The position numbers and the translations under genes were made by a program. Shown here in pieces: positions 34,725 through 45,515 of a stretch of 64,000 bases of DNA. Origin of the DNA: Palaemon carinicauda (lineage: Eukaryota; Arthropoda; Malacostraca; Decapoda; Palaemonidae); assembly GCF_036898095.1 (NCBI RefSeq), contig NC_090728.1:92623148-92687147 (forward strand), given 5' to 3'. Below the pieces are notes generated by a model, which was given only the letters and a program-made list of their open reading frames with translations, did no database searches and had not been told where the DNA came from. Each line of letters opens with the position of its first letter. Within the stretch, counting starts at the first letter, position 1.

Positions 34725-35078
34725 ACCCACCCCCCTGGGTGTGAATCAGCTACATGATTATCGGGTAAGTTTAATATTGAAAAATGTTATTTTCATTAGT
34801 AAAATAAATTTTTGAATATACTTACCCGATAATCATGATTTAATTGACCCTCCCTTCCTCCCCATAGAGAACCAGTGGGACCGAGGAATAATTGAGGAGG
34901 TGTCAACAAGAAGTACTTGAGTACCTGGCCACAGGTGGCGCTGGTAAGAACACCCCCTTCTAGTATTGTGATAGCTGGCGTATCCCTCCATAGAATTCTG
35001 TCGGGCAACAGAGTTGACAGCTACATGATTATCGGGTAAGTATATTCAAAAATTTATTTTACTAATGAAAATAACATT
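34725..35078 (+). repeat. A3 ICR and right ITR
   Basis: The ICR is bounded by CAGCTACATGATTATCGGGT and CTTACCCGATAATCATG. The right ITR continues to ATCGGGTAAGTATATTCAAA and ends near ATAACATTTTG. Confidence 0.88.
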
Positions 35079-35132
35079 TTGAACAAAACATTCTTACTCT
35101 AGTGTCTATATGTCTTTTCACAATAATTTACT

Positions 35133-35501
35133 TTATACTTTTTTCAAAGCACTCAGGACAAGACAGGCTACACTATTAGCAATATCTACTAAGTTGTTTC
35201 TTCTAAAGAAAAGATTTTCTGTTTTGGAGATATCTTTTACTATTTTTGGAATACCAAATTTTCTTCGCATAGCACTGGTGGGCATCTGTGGCGGAGCACC
35301 ATTGTTGGAGGACAGCGTTGTGGGTGACGCATTGCTGGTGGAGGGTACCGGAGAATCAGCTGATGGTGTTGTAATGGCCGATGCGGTTCTCCCTTCTCGT
35401 TTCCTTCTCATAACTTCTCTTGCTTTTTCAACATTTTCAGCCCTCTTCTTCGTGATGCCTTTCTTCCTCCACATTTCAGAAACACTTGAGGTGTAGAGCA
35501 C
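35133..35501 (-). pseudogene. Mutator-like transposase, N-terminal fragment
   Basis: A 122-residue minus-strand frame; likely start at MWRKKGITKKRAENVEKARE (35474). It reads MPTSAMRRKFGIPKIVKDI and FFRRNNLVDIANSVACLVLS before a stop at 35133, close to a run of A where a 1-nt indel would extend it by about 15 residues. The basic head with an LVDI.....C motif fits the start of arthropod Mutator-like transposases. The catalytic part lies on the far side of A3 (26982-28200), same strand and correct order. About 150 residues of the expected middle are missing, through deletion or an intron. The assignment of this N-terminus to the same gene is inference from order and strand. Confidence 0.6.
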
Positions 35502-35955
35502 ACGGTACTATGTAAATAAATGCTAAGTAAAGGGTGACAGGAGCAGCTGACGCACAAGAAAAGAGCAGATGACACGCACACCTCTTCACTATGAAAGCAT
35601 GATAAGCACTGCCATCCTGCGGTCTGCCTCTGTTCATCTCTACCATCACACCAACGTGGATGAGTTGCTAAGCATTTCTTTTGTTTACAATATATATATT
35701 TATATATACAGTATATACAGTACGTATAATTCCTTGCATATTTATGTTATATGGTATATAATCTAATAATATGGAAATAAAAGCATGATAGTCAAAATGA
35801 TGACTTTTCTTGGCAAAATATTTTAGAAAAATTGTTAGAATCAAGATATAGCAATGAAACTTTGTGAGCGAGGTGCCATAACATTAAAATATTTGATGGG
35901 ATATTTACTGAAAATTGACTTTTTTATAAAATGTTCGTCATTTTTGAGCACCGGT
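35502..35955. other. AT-rich spacer
   Basis: Contains a short imperfect (TA)n patch (35685-35760). No feature otherwise supported. Confidence 0.4.
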
Positions 35956-36660
35956 CCTCTGAGGTGGTTAAAGCGTCCTTTTCTGGCTAAAAGGAAGAAA
36001 GGGAATAAGTCCTTCAGAGGAAAGAAAGGTGGTAGAGGGAGAGGCCGAGGTGGTCGCTCCCACTAGAGAGGGCAATCCTCATACCAGACCACCAGTAGGA
36101 GAATGCCTTTAACACCTCTAGCAGAGGTGGCAGCATCACAGGGCATAGCCTGGGACGATTGAGGTGATTGGCGTAGGGTATCGCGTCCCGTTCATTCAAT
36201 CTCTCCCTCCTCTGACTTGGGATCAATTCCATTAAGCTCCTGTATGAAGGGATCGTAAAGGAGCCGGCCCTCCGGGTCAAAGTACAGACTATGCTGCAGA
36301 AGGGCAGTCTCCAAAAGGTCCTAGACAGGTCTCCAGGCTTCTACAGTCGACTCTTTCTTGTTGAAATGGCGTCTGAAGGCTGGAGACTAGTTATAGATCT
36401 CTCGCCCCTGAACAAGTTTGTTCAACAGACTCCGTTCAGAATGGAGACAGCAGACACTGTCATCCAGGGTGTAAGGCCAAAGGATTTCATGTGCACATTG
36501 GATCTCCAGGACGCATACTTCCAGATCCCGATCCCGATCCATCCATCTTCAGGGAAGTATCTCAGATTCATACACAAGAGCAAAAGGTACCAGTTCCAAG
36601 TTCTCTGCTTCGGTCTCACGACAGCACCTCAGGTCCTTACCAGGGTGTTTGGCCTAGTGT
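35956..36660 (+). pseudogene. Family-B DIRS fragment B5: gag tail and RT start
   Basis: 35956-36065 encodes a Gly/Arg/Lys-rich gag tail (KSFRGKKGGRGRGRGGRSH, stop). After decayed sequence the RT frame (36291 onwards) reads LQKGSLQKVLDRSPGFYSRL, GWRLVIDLSPLNKFVQQTPF, MCTLDLQDAYFQIPIPIHPS (with an extra IP from a 6-bp duplication) and VLCFGLTTAPQVLTRVF, then stops matching near 36660. The YLDD box is missing. Confidence 0.75.
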
Positions 36661-36674
36661 CATTATTAAATAAA

Positions 36675-37110
36675 TCGACTACCTATGCAAAGAAATTGAA
36701 AAAAAAAGGAGAAAAGGTTCCTCAGGAGTCATCTAACTCACCTATTACTGTAAGTAGTTCTTGAAAAAGAAATTCACTAACTACTGATAAAGCGCTGCTT
36801 GATAAGGCAAGAATATCTCCTCCTAAAGATCTAACATTATGCGTTAATAATAAGACATTACCCACCACTATCCAACCTTTATCCCCCATTACAAAGGATA
36901 TTACTAACCTCTCCCAGGCTATGCCCTTGCCTGATTTGAAACCAAGTTAACAGGTGCATCTGTTGATGAAGACAATTCAAATAAATCAGAAATTCAAGTT
37001 AAGGTGCACTGTCCCCCTTATCAATTAGATCAAAAGGGCAAAATGAAGATCACAAACACAAAACTCAATCTATCAAGACCCTCACTAATAATAAAACCAC
37101 CAGGGAATAG
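36675..37110 (+). pseudogene. LINE ORF1-like fragment
   Basis: Lys/Ser/Thr-rich readable segments, such as YAKKLKKKGEKVPQESSNSP, PPKDLTLCVNNKTLPTTIQP and VDEDNSNKSEIQVKVHCPPY, interrupted by stops. It precedes the decayed ORF2 end at 37900, so it may be ORF1 of the same LINE. This link is inference. Confidence 0.4.
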
Positions 37111-37209
37111 TGTTAAATTAATTGTATGGTACTGTATATTTTGTATATGTACAGTATTGTACTGTATATATTGTATATTGTATTATTTTCAATTCATTAT
37201 TACATTATG

Positions 37210-37463
37210 TTCTAATAACTATTTAATTTACAGGTATTAACAGTTAGTTTGGGTATATTGAATGGTTCAAATGTATTTGGCTGTACAGTATTTCATTGTT
37301 GTTATACTGTAGCTGTATTGTAAGATTTAATATGGTGTTTTGTAGGATTTGTGACGAATTAGGTGATTTACATGTAAAATGTGACTCACAGCACGATAAA
37401 ATCACGTCACGAAAGCCACTCCAGAATGAAATAATTTCGTTTTGTGAGGCATAACTATACTAC
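37210..37463 (-). mobile_element. Tigger-type MITE fragment
   Basis: The right end (TTTCGTTTTGTGAGGCATAA) is the inverse of the element at 61777. Internal match: AAGCCACTCCAGAATGAAAT and GTTAATACCTG. About 250 bp remain. Confidence 0.7.
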
Positions 37464-37899
37464 AGGTACTTGTAATGAGGCTCTGAATCTTTTATAAGTT
37501 TTATCCCATGCATCATAGAGACAGACCGCAAAACTTTTTTTAAGGTATATAAGTCGTGAATTTTTTCAAAAATTAGTTATGGGTGTGAAATATACTCCTC
37601 AACCACCCCAAGTCGACTAAAGATTTTACATTTTATACACCATACTGCTGGTATCAGATTGACAATGTAAGCCTTTCGAACTTTGCCTATCCTAAGCCTC
37701 CTTGTTGACGCTGGAGAGTTAGCTGTAGACCTTTACCGAAAGTCTTTTATTGTTCATTATTGATTTAGTTTGCAAAGACTCCCTAATTCTTTAGCCTTTT
37801 AGACTGCAAGCCTTGTAAGGCACTCGACATACTTTGAGATGTACCCAAATTTCCTCAACTTTATGGTTTTCGGATGAAACAATTATTAAAGTGTCTAAA
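37464..37899. other. Decayed sequence before LINE tail
   Basis: No readable frame. Probably LINE sequence too decayed to recognise. Confidence 0.35.
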
Positions 37900-38890
37900 T
37901 ATAATTAGAAATAAGGTGCTTCCATTTAAGATATCAACCCCTCTGTGGGAATTACCAGAGATATCTTTTCGTTGATATTTTATTGGTGTTAAAAAGAACA
38001 TGACTGAATTAGAAGCCAAGTCTCTTTTTATGAAACATGTGGAAGAACATAGGGAATGGACTTTTATATATATACTGATAGCTCAAAATCTGATGCTGGC
38101 ATTGGATTTGGGGTATATAGTAGTTTTTTAATTGTAGAGCTGCACTTCCTCTAATATCTTCCCTATTTAGTGCTGAACTATGTGACATTGTAACTGCTAT
38201 TGAGAAAATAGCATTAAAAGAGGAGGGCAATTTAACTAATTTTAGTGATGCAAGAATTCTCCTACAAGCTTTAGAATTTTTAATTTTAGTAACCCTTTAG
38301 TTTTAAAGATTTTAGAGTGGCTTCTAATTATTGGCCTGGAAGGTATAACAGTTTGATTTTGCTGGGTTCCGGCACATATAGGTGTAACTTGAAATGAGGA
38401 GGCAGATTTAATGGCAAATAATGCTGTAGCCGAGCTGCTACCAAGAAGGTATCCCATTCCCTGTAATGATTTTTTACATACAATTAAGAATTTTATTTAT
38501 AATAATTGGCAACAGCATTATGATAGTTTAGTTGAGGATAAGGTGAGATAAATGAGCAATGTTATATCCCCTTGGAGGTATAACGGGATGCCCTGAAAGT
38601 AGGAGACTACTTTTTGTCGTCTCCGCATTGGTCACACTTGGATGACTTGTGAGTTTCTGCTGGCTGGCCAACATCAACCATATTGTGACGACTGTTTGAT
38701 ACCCTTGACAGTGGGGCATTTGTTGACTGAATGCCCCGCTTATAGAGGAGAAAGAAACAGATATTTGTTTGAGGCTTGAGGTGAGGATGGCATGTTCATC
38801 CTTGCCAAGATCCTTGGATTTGATGTGTCATATAATGCTAGCGGCATTTTTAGATTTATTTCAGAAGCAGGTCTTCAGAAAGCTATTTAA
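37900..38890 (+). pseudogene. LINE ORF2 C-terminus: RNase H plus Cys/His box
   Basis: Reconstructed across many stops: FIYTDSSKSDAGIGFGVYS (RNase H first Asp), SLFSAELCDIVTAIEKIALK (Glu region), WVPAHIGVTWNEEADLMANN (last His/Asp motif), then IGHTWMTCEFLLAGQHQPYC, CDDCLIPLTVGHLLTECPAY and GIFRFISEAGLQKAI. This order of RNase H and a Cys/His box (H...C..C...H...C) is typical of I/Jockey-group non-LTR retrotransposons in arthropods. RT motifs before it are not readable. Confidence 0.72.
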
Positions 38891-38964
38891 CTTTTAAAAT
38901 ATATTTGCTTTTATGGTTTTAGTTGAATATTTTTTTTTTCCACTTTATTGATAATAAATGTGTT

Positions 38965-39605
38965 GACATACTAACGCTTGAGAGTTATGAGGTCTTTTGA
39001 CTGGCCAGACAATACTGCATTGGAGCCTTCTCTCTGGTCATGGTTCATTTTCTCTTTACATACACATACACCGAATAGTCCGGCCTATTCGTTACATACT
39101 CTTCTCGGTCCTCATACACCTGACAATATTGAGATTACCAAATAATTCTTCTTCTCTCAAGGGGTTGACTACTGCACCGTAATAGTTAAGTGGCCACTTT
39201 CCTCTTGGTAAGGGTAGAAGAGACTCTTTAGCAATGGTAAGCAGCTCTTCTAGGAGAAGGACACTCCAAAATCAAATCACTGTTCTCTAGTCTTGGGTAG
39301 TGTCATAGTGTCCGTATCATGGTCTTCCACTGTCTTGGGTTAGGGTTCTCTTGCTTGAGGGAACACTCGGGCACACTATTCTATCATATTTCTCTTCCTC
39401 TTGTTTTGTTAAAGTTTTTATAGTCTATATAGCAAATATCTATTTAATATTGTTACTGTTCTTAAATTATTTAATTTTTTCTTTTCCCTTTTCCTCACTG
39501 GGCTATTTTCCATGTTGGAGCCCTTGGGCTTATAGTATCCTGCTTTTCCAACTAGGGTTGTATCTTAGCAAGTAATAATGATAATAATTATAATAATAAT
39601 AAAAC
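38965..39605 (+). repeat. Non-coding retroposon repeat with (TAA)n-like tail
   Basis: Starts near CTAACGCTTGAGAGTTATGA and ends TTCCAACTAGGGTTGTATCT, AGCAAGTAATAATGATAATA. The 3' part (GGGCTATTTTCCATGTTGGA, GCCCTTGGGCTTATAG) recurs inverted at 41918-42250. It directly follows the LINE ORF2 relic and may be its 3' UTR, or an independent SINE-like repeat. Confidence 0.65.
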
Positions 39606-39662
39606 GATATCTGTGTCAATGACCTTCGATGTCAGGATGCCAGAAAACTTCAGATCATTCAT
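39606..39662 (+). repeat. Retroposon tail, second copy
   Basis: CGATATCTGTGTCAATGACC, GATGTCAGGATGCCAGAAAA and an (ATTC)n end; same family as 20936. Confidence 0.65.
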
Positions 39663-40312
39663 TCATTCTTTGAGATCCTTGAAAGGACCTCCAGACAAAC
39701 CATTGCACCATGCAACAGACTTTGAAGACTGTGTTCCTATTCTCTTTAGTATCAGCAAAGAGAGTTAGCAAATTTCATGGTCTCTCATATGGCCTTGCTT
39801 TTTCAAGGGGCTGGGGGGAGGTGACACTCGGCTTTGTCCCTCAGTTTATTACAAAGATGCAAAATCCAGGGGTACTGGACCCTAGATTCGTGCCCTTTCA
39901 GGTGAGGATATGTTCTGTAACTTATGACCCAGATCATTAGTTACTAAGCCCAGTGAGGAGTTTGAGATATCTTAAACGCGTGGCTACAACCTGGCCCCAA
40001 CTAGCAGCGTTATTCGTTAGTTCGGGTAGAATTAAGAGGAGGGTCACTAAGAACACCATTTCGGCACGGATCTGCAAGGTCGTTGACTGTGCTCTGAATC
40101 CTGACCCTCCTCCAGCTTGTAGGCCTAGAGCTCACGATGTCAAGGGACATTAGTACATCTCTGCCATTCAAACGCAATTATTCCGTGTTGCAAATGGTTC
40201 AAGCAGGCGTATGTAAGCGTTAGACGACCTTCACCACCTACTATCTACAAGACGTGACCCACAAAGAGACTCCATACCTTCTCTATTGATGGCTGTACAA
40301 CAAGTGGTTTAA
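39663..40312 (+). pseudogene. Family-B DIRS tyrosine recombinase fragment (B6)
   Basis: LKTVFLFSLVSAKRVSKFHG (box I Arg), LLSPVRSLRYLKRVATTWPQ, SGRIKRRVTKNTISARICKV and PRAHDVKGH (remnant of the His-x-x-Arg box; relatives read RAxDVRGIA), ending IPSLLMAVQQVV. Stops at 39940, 40153 and 40217. Aligns with the YR of B7 at 44930-45515. Confidence 0.72.
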
Positions 40313-41190
40313 AATACCTCTGATTCCTTGTTGGACAAGTAGTAGATGGTTGAGGGCATTGGTTATCCGGATTGAGTCTGGTATGAATGAAAGTATACTC
40401 GTATCTGGCTTTGCCTTTCTTATTTTCATCTTCCCTTCTCTTGGGGTACAGCTCCATGGGTCCCTCTGCAAGCTGGCTTCAACCTCTGCAGGTAATAATC
40501 ATTTCCCTTGTCTAACCTAGTATAATTGATTTATATACTTGTACATGTTCCCAATATTCCCTGTGAGGTAGGCATTGGGATACATCTATATTTATGTGTA
40601 AGATTCCTATTTAAACTCTGAACATCTTACCTGGATGTTCATATGCTATCTCTCACAACTATTGTGCTACTCAGGCTGCTATCAGAGAGGTGGCGGCAAA
40701 AACCGCAATCGCTAGGATAGGCCATCTCCCTGCTTGTCCACCAGTGGGGAATGCCTACAAAGCTGCTGGACCAGGTGGATGCAGCTGGTGGCCAAACATT
40801 GGACAATTTCCATGATTCGTTCAGGGTTTCACGTCCCGTTCATCTCATCTTTCCCTCCACTGACCAGGAATCCAGTGCTTGTGAGCTCCTATGCAATAGG
40901 ATCAGCAAAGGGGCAGGCCCTTTGGGCCGAAGTCCAGACCATGTTGGAAAAGGGCATTTGTTAGGAGGTCCTTGATGGCTCCCCAGGCTTCTTCAGTCAA
41001 CTCTTTCTTGTGAAAAAGCGTCTGGAAACTGGAGACCAGTCATAGATCTCTCAGCTCTGAACAAGTTTTTTGAACAGACTTCGTTCAGCATGGAGACAGC
41101 AGACATGGTTAGACTAGCGATAAGACCACAGGACTTCATGTGTACGCTGGATCTAAAGGATGCATACTTCCAGATCCCAATCCATCCTTT
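40313..41190 (+). pseudogene. Family-B DIRS 3' region followed by an RT fragment (B6)
   Basis: 40313-40500 is YR 3' sequence (CTTCCCTTCTCTTGGGGTAC). 40690-41190 then shows RT pieces again: CPPVGNAYKAAGPGGC, LETSHRSLSSEQVF and MCTLDLKDAYFQIPIHP. RT after YR is out of order for one element, so B6 is at least two family-B fragments joined. A second copy of the 3' sequence (CTTCATCCTCCCCTCTCTTG) follows directly at 41196. Confidence 0.6.
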
Positions 41191-41195
41191 CTTCA

Positions 41196-41917
41196 TCCTC
41201 CCCTCTCTTGGGGAAATCAGCATCCTGGATCCTCAGCACAAGCTGACCTCAAACCTCTGCAGGTAAACCATTGCTCCATTTTGTAACCTAGTATTGTTTC
41301 AATACTGTTGTGTCACCAAACCATGGTGAGGTGGTATTTGGAGTGTCTTGGTCTCTTCGGTTATTTCCTAAAAGACTTGGAATAGCTTTTACCTTGACAG
41401 TCACATTGGTAGTACAGTACAGTATATCACCACTTACAGCTTGTGTAGGACGCAGACCATGCTTAGTAGGTTTTGTGAGATATTAAGGTCTCCTTATTAT
41501 TTTGTGCATGAAATCCTGCACAATAGGGAGTACCTCAGGTAAGGCCAAAAGCCAGATTGGCAGGGACATCCACCTTCCGAATGGGAGAATCACCCCTATA
41601 AATAACGTTGGTTTGTATTCCAGTTACAGAACAAATGACAAATTTGGAGGTACAGTAATTAGTATTTTTCCTAACGATACAAACCTTAGCTATTTATACA
41701 TACTTGCCTGCCAATCCTGTTCCCCATCGAATTCCTACCTCCAAGCAAAGTGAGGTTCAGTCACAGGTGTGTGAGTGAGGGGTGTAGCTAGCTACTCTCC
41801 TACCCCCCCTTGCCAAATTCTAATGGTTCGTCCTTTCAGCTTCGTTGAAAGTAATACCCCTATAAATAGCTAAGGTTTGTATCGTTAGGAAAATACAAAT
41901 TACCTCCAAATTTGTCA
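41196..41917 (+). repeat. Family-B DIRS 3' end: ICR and right ITR (B6)
   Basis: The ICR (41575-41715) joins TATAAATAACGTTGGTTTGT and AGAACAAATGACAAATTTGG, the reverse complements of the two family-B ends. The right ITR (about 41720-41917) ends TACAAATTACCTCCAAATTT, GTCA. Confidence 0.7.
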
Positions 41918-42250
41918 TATTATTATTATAAGCTCGGCTATAACCCTAATTGTGAAAGCAAGATTCTATAAGCCCAAGGGTTCCAACAGGGAAAAATAGC
42001 CCACTGAGGAAAGGAAGCAAGCAAGTAAATAAACTATAAAAGAAGAATAAACAATCAAAATGAAATACAGTATTTAAAAAACAATAACAACATTATATTA
42101 GATCCTTCACATATAAACTATAAAAACTTTAAGATTATGAGGAAAAAAATGAGATAGCACAGCTTTCCCTAGTGTACCCTAATTCTGTGTGTCTAAAAGT
42201 GGAAATTTTTCCAGGTCCCTCCTCCACTTCAGTTTGGATAATCAGTTTAA
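41918..42250 (-). repeat. SINE-like retroposon repeat, minus strand
   Basis: Inverted relative of 39200-39605: a (TTA)n-like tail, then CCCAAGGGTTCCAACAGGGA and AATAGCCCACTGAGGAAAGG. It starts exactly where B6 stops. Confidence 0.65.
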
Positions 42251-42523
42251 ATAAATCATCTTAATGTAATGTTTGTTAATATGGAATTTTTATAATAATA
42301 TCGATAATACTTAACTGGGTAATTTAGCTAGTCCCACCCAGTCTTGACCACATTGTCAGGCCACAACTGATTTTTAAGATGAGTAGACAGCCAGTTCAGC
42401 AAGCAGTGTTGCCGATGGGGGACAGAATAATATGTAGCTGTGTTGCCAATGTTGTTAAAATCAGAGCAGTTATTAGAGATTCAGGGCTAGATAAATTATC
42501 CTAGTAAGTATTATTAATATTAA
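42251..42523. other. Spacer without identifiable features
   Basis: AT-rich, no ORF or repeat match. Confidence 0.4.
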
Positions 42524-42652
42524 TTTGTTCCGTCACTAATAAAAACCAGCGTTACTTATAGGGGTATTACTTTCGGCAAAGCTGAAATACGTGCCATTAG
42601 ATTTTTAGCAAGGGTTAACCACACCTGCTTGTTAGTGGATGGGTGGGCAGGT

Positions 42653-43265
42653 TTTGGCATACATGAGAGCCATTAGACCCTGAGGTGGCCCCTCAGGAGA
42701 GCAAAGACATGGTCTTTGACAATATCTATGGCACTCAAAAGCCCCCTAAGACCAGTGTGGCCTTGTCCTGGTCTCAGGGTCTGAAGAGTGCCTGTCGAAA
42801 GGCACTCGCATAGATCACCAGCTCCTCCAGTTCTCTCCGGGCAAGCTCATCCTCAAAACTCCTCCCACGTCCGTTTGTGCAGCAGAGGAGGTACTATGAG
42901 GTCTTCAATTAGCCTCTTTCATCACTTCTTTACCATTCATTGGAGGATTTGACCAGGGGGATCTCTCTAGAGAGACTCTCTACAGGTTTTGTTCTCCGTG
43001 GCCAAGATCCTCAACCAGGTGGTGAAGTATGCCATGCAGGCTACTTTGTGGCTGGACCTCTGGTTAAGGTTTGTGGGAAACCTGATGTTGACCGAGGACT
43101 GGTCCAAGGAAAGCTCCAGGAATGCAATGGAAACTTTAATGCTGTTGGGAACTCAAACCATAGAGTTCCTTGCCCGCAAAGCTGTGAACTTTTTGGCAAA
43201 CACCATTCTTAGGCAAAGGGACTCAAAAGCAGAAAGATTTCATCACCAGTCCCTCAAAGTGAAGT
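42653..43265 (+). pseudogene. gag: Family-B DIRS gag C-terminal domain (B7)
   Basis: Readable in the frame ending at 43265: FSVAKILNQVVKYAMQATLW, LDLWLRFVGNLMLTEDW and ETLMLLGTQTIEFLARKAVN, then FLANTILRQRDSKAERF. It is rich in amphipathic helices and not related in sequence to the family-A C-terminal domain (MSCMDK...). The Cys head is absent. Function unknown beyond being the gag position of the element. Confidence 0.55.
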
Positions 43266-43269
43266 AACG

Positions 43270-44370
43270 AGACATAGGAACTCCTTTCTGGAGAGGTCGT
43301 TCTTGTTCGACCCGGAAGATGTTAAGCGGGCTACGGTAAGATGGAGGAAATCCAACCAGTACTCGCTCCTCCATAGGGCCTTGACATCCCAGCCCTATGG
43401 ACCACCTCCTCCTCCGCAAAAGAAACAGCAGCAAAGACCATCAATGAGCCTTCTCCTGCTGAGGACAGGAAAGGTTCCAAGTCCTCTTGGGAGGGAAAAA
43501 TCTAAAGGATGCGGCCGAAGCCACAACCGCTAGGGTGGGCAATCCTTCCACTTGTCCACCAGTGGGAGGATGCTTGCATCGCTGCTGACAGAGGTGAATT
43601 CAGGTCGGGGCCGAACCCAAGACAGGGTCTGTGATTCGTTCAGGGTATCACGTCCCGTTCACACAATCTCGCCCTCCACTGACCAAGGCTCCAGTTCCAT
43701 TGAGCTCCTATGCGAAGGGATCCGCAAAAAATCTGGCTCTCAGGCCGAAGTTCAAACCATGCTGGAGAAGGGACGCTCTCCAAAAAGTCCTCGACTCCCC
43801 AGGTTTCTTCATTTGACTCTATCTTGTGGAAAAGTTGTCTGGAGACCAGTCATCAGCCTCTCAGCTCTAAACAAGTTTGTCTCAGCATTTAGACGGCAGA
43901 CACGGTCAGACAAGGGGTAAGACCACAGGACGTCGTGTGTACACTGCACCTACAGGATGCAGACTTCTAGATCCCAGTCCATCAGTCTTCAAGGTAGTAT
44001 CTGAAAATCATATTAGACATGAAGATATTCCAGTTCAAGGTGCTGTGCTTAGGCCTTTCTACAGCACCTCAGGTCCTCACGAGTGTTCTCCCTAGTGTCA
44101 TCTTGTGCTCACAGAATCAGCATCCATCTCCTACGTTATCTGGATGACTGGTTGTTTCTAGCAGACTCGGTGGCAACCCTTCTTTAACACAGAGACAAAC
44201 TTCTGAGGCTTTGCCAAGATCCGGGGATCATGGTAAACCTCAAAATGTCATCACTGCTTCCCTCTCAACGACTGGTATACTTAGGTATGATAATAGACAC
44301 TGATCTTCAGAAAGTCTTCCCATCAGACGAGAAAGTAATGAGGCTGAGGAAGGTTGCAAGACCATTCCTC
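43270..44370 (+). pseudogene. pol: Family-B DIRS reverse transcriptase (B7)
   Basis: SGYHVPFTQSRPPLTKAPVP, AEVQTMLEKG, SPRLPRFLHL and WRPVISLSALNKFVS are spread over three frames. The catalytic region is still readable as LLRYLDDWLFLADSVATLL (about 44140), then LPSQRLVYLGMIIDTDLQK. No RNase H second half is readable. Stops and frameshifts at least every 150 nt. Confidence 0.7.
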
Positions 44371-44449
44371 AGATGATAACTCCTGACAGGGCTTCCAAAA
44401 GAGCTCCCTCCACGACACGATTAACTCATTCAACGACATGCCAACATCT

Positions 44450-45515
44450 TCCACAAAGCTGTAGCTTTGCTACGACTTCATGCCTGAAGACTATCCAGCA
44501 CCTCCTCACTCAGAGAGGATTTTTACAACAATTTGCGAAGTGGTTGGCGGGACACCTGCGAATATTGTTAGCATCAGTCTACCAGACCAAGTGGAATGTC
44601 TTTTAGGTTTGGTGTTGTGGAAGGGGTATTTCTCCCCTCGATGCTACTATTCCAGCAATAGCGGAGTTCCTTGTGCACGTGTGGGAGGAAATGCTCCTCT
44701 CGGTTTCGGAAGTAAAAGGTTACCACTCAGCCTTGAGTCTTGCCTGTAAACGGGAAGGAGTAGATATTCCATGCTTGAACTTTCTCTCCTCATACGAAGT
44801 TATGAACTTAGCTGTCCCCAGTCGGAAGCGAGACCTCATCCATGGAATGTAGTTTGGGTTCTTTGGTCCCTAAAGGGTCCTCCCTATGAACCATTACGCC
44901 AGACAACAGATTGCCACCTCACTTTGAAAACTGCTTTCCTACTCACCTTGGCTTTGGCCAAAAGAGTTAGCGAACTTTATGGTGTTAAGTATGACATTGC
45001 CTATTCAAAGGGAGAGGTAAGCTTCTGCCTCGTCACTGAGTTTGTTGGACTCAAAATCCGGGGGTAGCAGATCCTAGATTGAAATCCTTCCAGATAACGA
45101 GTCTCTGTTCTGTAATTGATGACTGAGATCAGCTGTTACTATGTCCAGTAAGGAGTTTGAGGTATTACCTCAAAAGGACATCAGCAGCCTGCCCCTGAGT
45201 GCCAGCACTCGTTGTCAGCACAGGGAAAGTCAAGAGGAGGATCACAAAGAACATCATCTCTGCTTAGATTCGCGCGGTCATTGACCTGGCACTGAATCCT
45301 GATCCTCTTCCGACACGTTGACCCAGAGTACATGACATCAGGGGCATTGCTACATCCATGGCATTTAAACGAAACTACTCTGTGGCGCAGATTTTACAGG
45401 CGGGCATGTTGAATCATCAGACTACCTTCACCGCCCACTACCTGCAAGATGTAACCCACAGGAGCACAGAAACTTTTTTCCATTGGTCCTGTGGTGGCTG
45501 CACAACAACTGGTTT
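44450..45515 (+). pseudogene. Family-B DIRS tyrosine recombinase (B7)
   Basis: LKTIQHLLTQRGFLQQFAKW, IPAIAEFLVHVWEEMLLSVS, EVKGYHSALSLACKREGVDI, RQTTDCHLTLKTAFLLTLAL and AKRVSELYGVKYDIAYSKGE (box I Arg). The later His-x-x-Arg and Tyr boxes are decayed (VHDIRGIAT; NHQTTFTAHYLQDVTHRS; PVVAAQQLV). It differs from the family-A YR in this central part, so A and B are separate lineages. Confidence 0.72.

Larger units (their letters stand above)
28439..35078 (+). mobile_element. DIRS element A3, non-autonomous, inserted in a Mutator-like gene
   Basis: Left end TTTTTCAATATTAAACTTAC; right end ATGAAAATAACATTTTG. The ICR (34760-34832) reads GGGTAAGTTTAATATTGAAA joined to AAAATAAATTTTTGAATATA, exactly the reverse complements of the two extremities. 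I see no mismatch between the left (28450-28610) and right (34885-35040) ITRs over about 150 bp. Internally a gag-to-RT deletion removed the RT palm, and gag is interrupted. The flanking T run has no target duplication. Confidence 0.88.

Noticed and set aside
35133..35501. Independent host gene
   Set aside because: Strand, order and the LVDI...C motif fit the N-terminus of the Mutator-like transposase continued at 26982-28200; still only moderately certain.
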